Below are positions 58,475 to 64,000 of a stretch of DNA of 64,000 nt, piece after piece; within the stretch, counting starts at the first letter, position 1; each line of letters opens with the position of its first letter. Under the pieces are notes generated by a model. That model did not search any database. It was not told the origin of the DNA and saw only the letters and a list, made by a program, of their open reading frames with translations. The position numbers and the translations under genes are program-made. Source of the DNA: Bostrychus sinensis (lineage: Eukaryota; Chordata; Actinopteri; Gobiiformes; Eleotridae); NCBI GenBank assembly GCA_020698575.1, contig CM036240.1, positions 19,586,211 through 19,650,210 on the forward strand, read 5' to 3'.

Positions 58475-58700
58475 TTCTAGCATCCAGATTAAGCAGTGTG
58501 CCATAAATCCCTGGCCACGTGTGATAACCTCGTAGTGTCCTTTAGGAGGATTGTTAAACTGTGATGCCTCCTGACAGACAGAGACAGCTATAATCTGCTC
58601 CGCTCAATTTATGCATGACCTTGGTCTAATGCATCTACAATATAAGCATATAAATAATCCTGTTTACAAACGGTGCCATCTGACTGCACCTGATGTTTGT
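58475..58700. other. complex repeat-free block, possible conserved element
   Basis: CCAGATTAAGCAGTGTGCC, CCTGGCCACGTGTGATAACC (holding the E-box CACGTG), GTCCTTTAGGAGGATTG and CAATTTATGCATGACC. No repeat signature. Confidence 0.2.
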
Positions 58701-58711
58701 GCAGACAGGTT

Positions 58712-59050
58712 ATAGGAGCACTATAACATTATGACCACCTGTCTGTTATAGGTGGTCATAATGTCATGTGTTATCAGAACCATTACCTTCTTCAGCAGGC
58801 TTAGCTACAGTAGTGTGTCTGTTGGATTTGACCACATGTGTCACCTGATGCCTGTTCCTTCCTTGGACCACATTAAATAGTTTCTGACCACTGCAGACCA
58901 GGAACACCTCACAAGAGCTGCAATTTTGGAGACGCTCTGACCCAGTTGTCTAGCCATCACAATTTGGCCCTTGTCAAACTCACTCAAATCTTTATGCTTG
59001 TCCATTTTTTTCCTGCCTATATCCCAATCACTAACAAGTGCCACAGTGTG
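58712..59050 (-). mobile_element. Tc1-like transposon remnant (copy 2) with transposase N-terminus
   Basis: The minus-strand frame 59,044-58,841 reads [20 protein letters not shown], then [22 protein letters not shown]. This is the first DNA-binding helix-turn-helix of Tc1-like transposases, about 50 residues of a protein usually near 340. The DDE domain is absent. At the far end, ATAACATTATGACCACCT and AGGTGGTCATAATGTCAT (58,722-58,768) form an inverted pair with the terminal motif familiar from fish Tc1 elements. The element is internally deleted and inactive. Confidence 0.75.
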
Positions 59051-59809
59051 TGTAATAAGTTGTGTGAATGTGTTATGCCTGCAAAGAGCAGTTGAACATT
59101 TAACTATTCATATACATTAAACTATAACAGAGGAAGAAGAGAGCAAATATATTCCAGGATCTTGAGAGTTATTATTTGTCTGGAGCATTTTACCACAGGA
59201 GACATTCATTTTACAAAAGCAGTGCAGTGGATTAAATACATTTTTAATGCACTCCTTGTATGCATGTTTGCATGGCCTGAATAAAACATTTCATTGACTG
59301 CTCATGGAACTCTGCTTTTTTCCATGATTCAAGAATATATTTATAGAATTATTGCTTTTCATATCATTGGTTTAGATAAATATGTGTCCTAAAGCCCTTT
59401 TCTTATCTGTGTTTTGGCCCAAAGATTTCAGGGTCTGACTCCATCCTACAGCAGCCCTGCCTTGCTTGTATTTGTGAGTTGGTAGCATATTCTCCTAAAC
59501 TGCACTGCATCTCAGTTATCTGTCTAAACATTAGAGCCCCAGTGCATGCTGGTCCAAAATGTCACATAGAGCAGCTCCACACTGACCTGAGGGCAGACTC
59601 ATCTCAGTGTGCCTGACAGATCCGTTATTCCATTACTGCTCCTCTGCTTGAAATATTTTTCACCCAGGCATGTATTTGTAGGTAGCTTAGCCCTATAGGT
59701 CCTTGGTGTAGTGCATGCAGTAAACAAATAAAATCTGCTAAACAACGTCTTAGTTCTGAGATGTTTAGATCTTTAGACAAGTAGCATCATCTTGTCCAAT
59801 ATAACAACA

Positions 59810-60030
59810 TACTTTTAGCCTATCTCCTAATTATATGCTAATATGTGCTAATTGATACATTAGGCAATAAAATGGCTTTGGTATCACACACATATAATTT
59901 ATCAGTTGCCAAAACCATCTTGATTATGCTCTGTGATATTTGGTGACTAATTTGAATTCCTCCATTGAAAAAGCATTGTGGTGTGTTTGGCTTATGGCAC
60001 CATTCATATTGTTAGCAAACATTATACTAC
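59810..60030 (+). repeat. family E repeat (copy 2)
   Basis: CTAATTATATGCTAATATG, ATCAGTTGCCAAAACCATCT, TGGTGACTAATTTG and CCTCCATTGAAAAAGC match copy 1 at 19,400-19,770 in order and orientation. Confidence 0.5.
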
Positions 60031-60139
60031 AAAACAGATGACTGGTTTAGGCAGATCTGTCAAACCAAAACTCATAATCAGCTTAATATTCAGTGTGGTT
60101 ATGTCACCATGGTTACATACCTGTATATTGTTCTTTCCT

Positions 60140-60300
60140 TTTGGCTTTTCCCTTCTGGGTCCTCACAGCGTATGATCTGCCCCTTAGTATGCAATAATTC
60201 ACAATCTGACTCTGACCCCAACTCTCTTCATTTATTTACCTTGGGACTGGCACAAAGAGTACACTGGCTTGTGTCCCCTTGTGGCTGGATTTAACATGGT
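60140..60300 (+). repeat. family C interspersed repeat
   Basis: GGCTTTTCCCTTCTGGGTCC, CACAGCGTATGATCTGCCCC, CCTTGGGACTGGCACAAAGA and GTACACTGGCTTGTGTCCCC, then GTGGCTGGATT. Confidence 0.7.
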
Positions 60301-60317
60301 CACATAAACTGTACATG

Positions 60318-60795
60318 GCTGTATGCACCATACAGGTCACAGAGGTCCAGACCTCCATATTTGTCTGTTACTATACTAAACCAGGACTAAACCAGATCTA
60401 AACCAGACCTAAACTAGGACTAACCCAGGACTAAACCAGGTTTAAACCAGGACTAAACCAGAACTAAACCAGGACTAAATGTGGTCAAAACCACGACTAA
60501 ACAAATATTAAACAAGGAATAAGCCAGGACTAAATGAGGTCTAAACTAGGACTAAACCAGGTCTAAACAAGGACTAAACCAGGTCTAAACAAGGACTAAA
60601 CCAGGTCTAAACTAGGACTAAACCAGGTCTAAACAAGGACTAAACCAGGTCTAAACAAGGACTAAACCAGGTCTAAACAAGGACTAAACCAGGTCTAAAC
60701 AAGGACTAAACCAGGTCTAAACAAGGACTAAAATGGCTGTCAACATGATAGACCTCAGTATTTCTAAAATCTTGTGTGCAGCCCTGATACTGTAC
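60318..60795 (-). mobile_element. dispersed element carrying an 11-bp minisatellite (copy 2, inverted)
   Basis: The flanks CACCATACAGGTCACAGAGG with TCCAGACCTCC, and GTCAACATGATAGACCTCAG with TATTTCTAAAATC, are the reverse complement of copy 1's flanks. The array (60,375-60,732) ends in about eight near-identical 22-bp dimers made of AAACCAGGTCT followed by AAACAAGGACT. The left part is more diverged. Confidence 0.85.
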
Positions 60796-62294
60796 AGCCG
60801 TTACATTTCCCAAACAGCCTTTACACAGACAAGCTAGAGAAGTTATTACACTCATCCATTTTAAATTACAGCATTACATGTTCTTGCTTCTTAGGGACTG
60901 AATTTTGATGATACCGCTTCATAGTAAGAAGCGTCACTACTACAAATGAGATGTAGCCTTACTGGCTTTGATGAGGAAGATGCAAGGGAAACTACAAGGA
61001 CATGAAAACTGGGTCGGTGTTCCTGAGGGCGTAAACAACACGACAACAACAGAAGCTTTACCTGCTACATGACCATGTTTATGGATGCTTGCTTTTATTT
61101 CTCAAATAATGATGTATTATTAGCTTTGGTGGTAAAGAACTGTGTATGCACCTGTCAGAGAGTAGCACATGGCGCACTGTTGGCCCACTTGACAAGAGAT
61201 GACGGGCCAATCTTGTGCAGAAATCTGGCAGCCTTGGCACCAATCTGGCACCAATTTGCAGACAGGCAGGAGCGGAGTGGAGAGAGACAGAGAAACATAG
61301 AGAAGTACTTGAAACCCTGCTGATCCAGGCGTAGGTGGCTGCACTCTGTTTGTGTGTTTGTGAGCTCCTGCCATGTTTCCCTCTTTATTCAGCACCAGGG
61401 AAGTGGTTCTGTCCTGCGGACTTGGTTTTCTTCCCCACTTATGTATTTCTTTAGACATTTGGGATTTTTTGCTTCTGTCCACCTGATGGAAATAAAAGTG
61501 AAGAAAGGAGGAAAGAAAAAAATAACTTAAAAGTTAAGTGATAAATAAAGCCTCCAAGATTGTGCAAAGAGAGTACTTAATGGGAATCTCCAGCATAGCT
61601 CAGTTAGAATACCACAGAAATCTCTTTAAAATAAAGAAATGTATCATTTCATAACCTAAAAAAAGAGATTTGACAGTGCTTTGGTAATTCTACTCCATTA
61701 ACGTAGAAGTAAAATAAAGTTAAGTAAAACTACCATGTCCCTATAATGTTCTATAACAAGTCCACTTTATTCTTCAGAGAGAGATAAGTTAAATAAAGAT
61801 CTGAATGATCCAGCATCAACAACACAAATCAGACATGTCCAAAGTCCAGCCCGGGGGCCAGTCATGCTCCTGAGAACTATCAGATGGCTGTTGCCTTCCA
61901 TTGCTTCTGTTCCTCCAACACTGTTAAATCACATTGCAGTAGCTTTGTTTTAGAATGATGCTTAAGACTTCATGGTAATTTCAATATAGGATGTCTGGGT
62001 TATTGAGAAGTAAGGACTTTTCCTATGCAATCTGATGTAATTGGATTTAGCTCATGATTGGCCAACACAGTGGGCCATCTAACCAATCAGAACAGATGAG
62101 GTTAAGAGAGAGGGGCTAAAACAAAGCTTAATCTACTCATTTGCAGAAAAGTGGTAAAACTATGTATTTTTAAAACTTATATTTGTATTAAAATTACAGT
62201 TTGATGTATTATGTTTTAAATAACACATAAAGTAAACTAGTTCAGCCACAAAAAGCTAATTAGCATTCAGCACATAAGTTAAATTGTAGATTGA

Positions 62295-62576
62295 ATGATG
62301 TCTGTCTCTGCACTTCTGTCTGTGTGTTATCTGAGTGAGAGAGGGAGACAGAGCCAGGGGACTAATACTGAGCTGGTGTTAAAGGTTTCTCTGCCTTCAG
62401 GGAAATTTTATCGAACACTTAAGTGCTTCTGGTGGCTGAACAGCTTCAAGGTGTTGCTGCTTTTTGCCATCTTCTCCGTCAGAAATATACAGAGGAGAGA
62501 GAGCACAAGTAACCATTCTCCCTGCTCTCCTGGGTCAGAAAGTAATGTATTGCTACAGCATTTTAATACTGAATGA
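62295..62576 (+). other. unassigned 93-codon frame
   Basis: The frame includes a hydrophobic stretch (SFKVLLLFAIFSV) and otherwise unremarkable sequence. It has no recognised domain and no splice context. Probably chance. Confidence 0.08.
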
Positions 62577-62894
62577 GAGCTGTTTTCATAGCTGGAAATG
62601 TAAAAGTGTGCTTGTGTGGTGTCATTCAGTTAATTGACCGTTTTGAATTAAGGACATTGCATTTTGGCTCAGATATAGCGTTTTAGATTTGTATTTAAAT
62701 AATTACAGAAATTGAAGAGTTTTTATAGCTTTAGTAAGTAAAATGAACTCAGATGCAGTGCAATAATCCTTGATATGCAGTATCAGAAAAGAGTATCTAA
62801 CAAATGCATTGTCTCATGAGACATAAAGTCAAGATCACAAACAAAAAATAGAAATCAGATATGGCATTTAAGTACCGGTAATGTAAATCCTTTA

Positions 62895-63062
62895 TAGAGG
62901 TGCATGGTGGCAGAGATGTTAGTGCTCTTGTTGCTCATCAAGAAGGTTGAGGATTTGAACTCCGGGCCAACTCTCTGAGCATAGTCTCTCCGTGTTTCTG
63001 TGAGTGTCTGGCTGTTTTCACCTAGACTTGATAAGGTCAGAACCTCAGATGGAGCATAGGAG
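62895..63062 (+). repeat. family A repeat, tRNA-like head and start of body
   Basis: GGTGCATGGTGGCAGAGATG, TTAGTGCTCTTGTTGC, AAGAAGGTTGAGGATTTGAAC and TCCGTGTTTCTGTGAGTG. Only the first half is recognisable. Confidence 0.6.
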
Positions 63063-63269
63063 TCATTATTACTTATGGCTTAGACTTTAAGAAATATCCA
63101 AACAGAATATTCACAAATGTTTAACCTGTTTTTTGTTAATTGTTGGGTCCACAACCTTACAACAATATATTAAACATGTGGCTAACAGTACTTTTATGAG
63201 CTGAGGCCAAATGCTGGAGCTGCTCCGGAGAACAGAGAGAAACGAGCACTCACAGACACTATAAGTCCT

Positions 63270-63605
63270 TTTGCATTGTAGGAACTTATTGCTGTTCCTA
63301 TAACCAGGGAACTGGGAACTGTAGTTCTTTAAACCTTTTTAGCTCCCACTTCAGAGCAGGGACTTTTCAGCCCACATTAGAACCATTAAGTGACGTAGTT
63401 ATTGGACATTACACAGCACTTCTCCTCTCTGTTATGATGATTCCCACCACACACAGTGTGATCTGTCCTCACCACAGAGCTGGGGGTTTATTATTGCTGC
63501 TTGATGCCACTCTTAAGTGATGTCTCACTGACCAAGTTCATGAGGGAACCAAATGCTTGGTGGCCATTTTTAGAACTAAGTTCCTATAACTGTTCTGTGT
63601 GAAAG
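63270..63605. repeat. possible inverted-repeat element with GTTCCTATAAC ends
   Basis: GGAACTTATTGCTGTTCCTATAAC-type text on the left and AAGTTCCTATAACTGTTCTG with TGTGAAAGCAGC on the right. A loose inverted arrangement resembles a teleost repeat with GTTCC ends. Borders are unclear. Confidence 0.3.
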
Positions 63606-64000
63606 CAGCTAATGACACAGGGGAGGTTGGAGGTTTACTGTTGTTGATCACACAGTGTGATTATGGAGCTCAACGGTGACTGCTCGCCCCGCAGTTTGGG
63701 AAGTAAAAATCTGTTTATTAAAGGTTTAACGGCTTGAGGGAGGCTAATTAGCTATGAGGTAACACATGAACATAAAACGTTCTTTTTGCTATAAAATACT
63801 TGTTTGAAACTCCTTCAAAAGGCTAAGTTACAAATGCATTTGACTTAATATTCAAGTTTTAGAAAAAAATGTATAAAAAATAAATCCTGTTTTTGTCATG
63901 AGTTACCACATACCTAGCTGATTAACTTTTAAATGCCTCATAACAATTTTTTGAAAAGTCAATGGGGAAAATGAATGGGAAATTTACTTCTGGAACCAAG
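63606..64000. other. right-edge stretch with nothing recognised
   Basis: AT-rich intronic sequence with no exon, repeat or frame that I can support. Confidence 0.5.

Larger units (their letters stand above)
45887..64000 (+). other. fgf14: fgf14 intron 3, open at the right edge (at least 18.1 kb)
   Basis: From the GTAAGC donor of exon 3 to the window end I find no frame matching the expected 199-bp exon 4. The intron contains a nested hAT-like insertion, two Tc1-like transposase scraps, a fold-back element, A-, B- and C-family repeats, a CA run and a TAA run. Unnamed stretches with no recognisable feature include 47,085-47,735, 47,805-50,500, 51,420-52,100, 52,220-52,770, 53,000-53,690, 55,620-56,920, 57,810-58,470, 59,050-59,800 and 60,800-62,880. 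The region lies between fgf14 exons only if exon 4 is beyond 64,000. Confidence 0.8.

Noticed and set aside
61069..61482. 84- and 120-codon frames on both strands
   Set aside because: Mutual shadows with no recognised domain or splice context.
45887..64000. fgf14 exon 4 or 5
   Set aside because: I looked for the ELFTPECKFKES and FENYYVIYSS blocks and the RAWFLGLNKEGQ block in the text and in the frames, and found none. A diverged exon could still be missed by eye.
1..64000. CRISPR arrays, operons, phage or bacterial mobile elements
   Set aside because: The tandem arrays lack spacer structure, and the sequence is clearly vertebrate nuclear DNA with introns.
1..64000. Endogenous retrovirus or LTR retrotransposon
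   Set aside because: I saw no long direct terminal repeats, primer-binding site or gag/pol frames.

Overview
The window reads as AT-rich nuclear DNA of a bony fish (teleost). There are no bacterial-style operons, and almost none of the open frames look like genes. The DNA is crowded with microsatellites, SINE-like elements with tRNA-like heads, Tc1-like and hAT-like remnants and a 5'-truncated LINE, several of them types familiar from teleost genomes. The only confident protein-coding gene is the 5' half of a teleost fgf14 (fibroblast growth factor homologous factor 4), on the + strand.

Layout. Bases 1-34,430 lie upstream of the fgf14 A-type first exon and hold no recognisable exon. They carry a 634-bp TG/GAGGCTG minisatellite (1,087-1,720), a long TA run (10,502-10,588), an AGT-type triplet array (24,535-25,045) and many interspersed repeats. 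In mammals the alternative first exon 1B lies far upstream of 1A. This stretch may therefore be intron 1 of the 1B transcript as well as 5' flank of 1A, but no exon 1B is seen here. A GC/CpG-rich block (about 34,430-35,240) forms the probable promoter and 5' UTR of the 1A transcript. Coding exon 1A is 35,042-35,234, exon 2 is 44,247-44,357 and exon 3 is 45,783-45,886. Their lengths and phases join cleanly, and exons 2 and 3 have the sizes (111 and 104 bp) expected of the FHF family. The 136 codons present are a bit over half of the protein. Exons 4 and 5 were not found, so intron 3 should run past the right edge (more than 18 kb).

The rest is intron. Recurrent repeat families dominate: (A) an element with a tRNA-Ser/Leu-like head and ending in GGATAGGCTCCAG; (B) an abundant family with the motif CCACAAGGGGTCAGTA and a tRNA-Cys-like module, some copies flanked by inverted TACTGTGCAAAAG ends; (C) a family ending in CTTGGGACCGGCACA...ACACTGGCTTGTG; (ACT) a family with ACTTTTACTTGAGTA-like ends, four copies of which carry AGT/ACT triplet arrays; and a pair of dispersed elements, in opposite orientation, that each carry an 11-bp GGTTTAGTCCT minisatellite.

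I found no convincing new protein system. The best leads are repeat biology: tandem arrays that travel inside dispersed elements, the tRNA-like module of family B, a nested hAT-like insertion, and a fold-back element carrying two inverted POU octamers. A few complex non-repeat blocks in the introns could be conserved regulatory elements.
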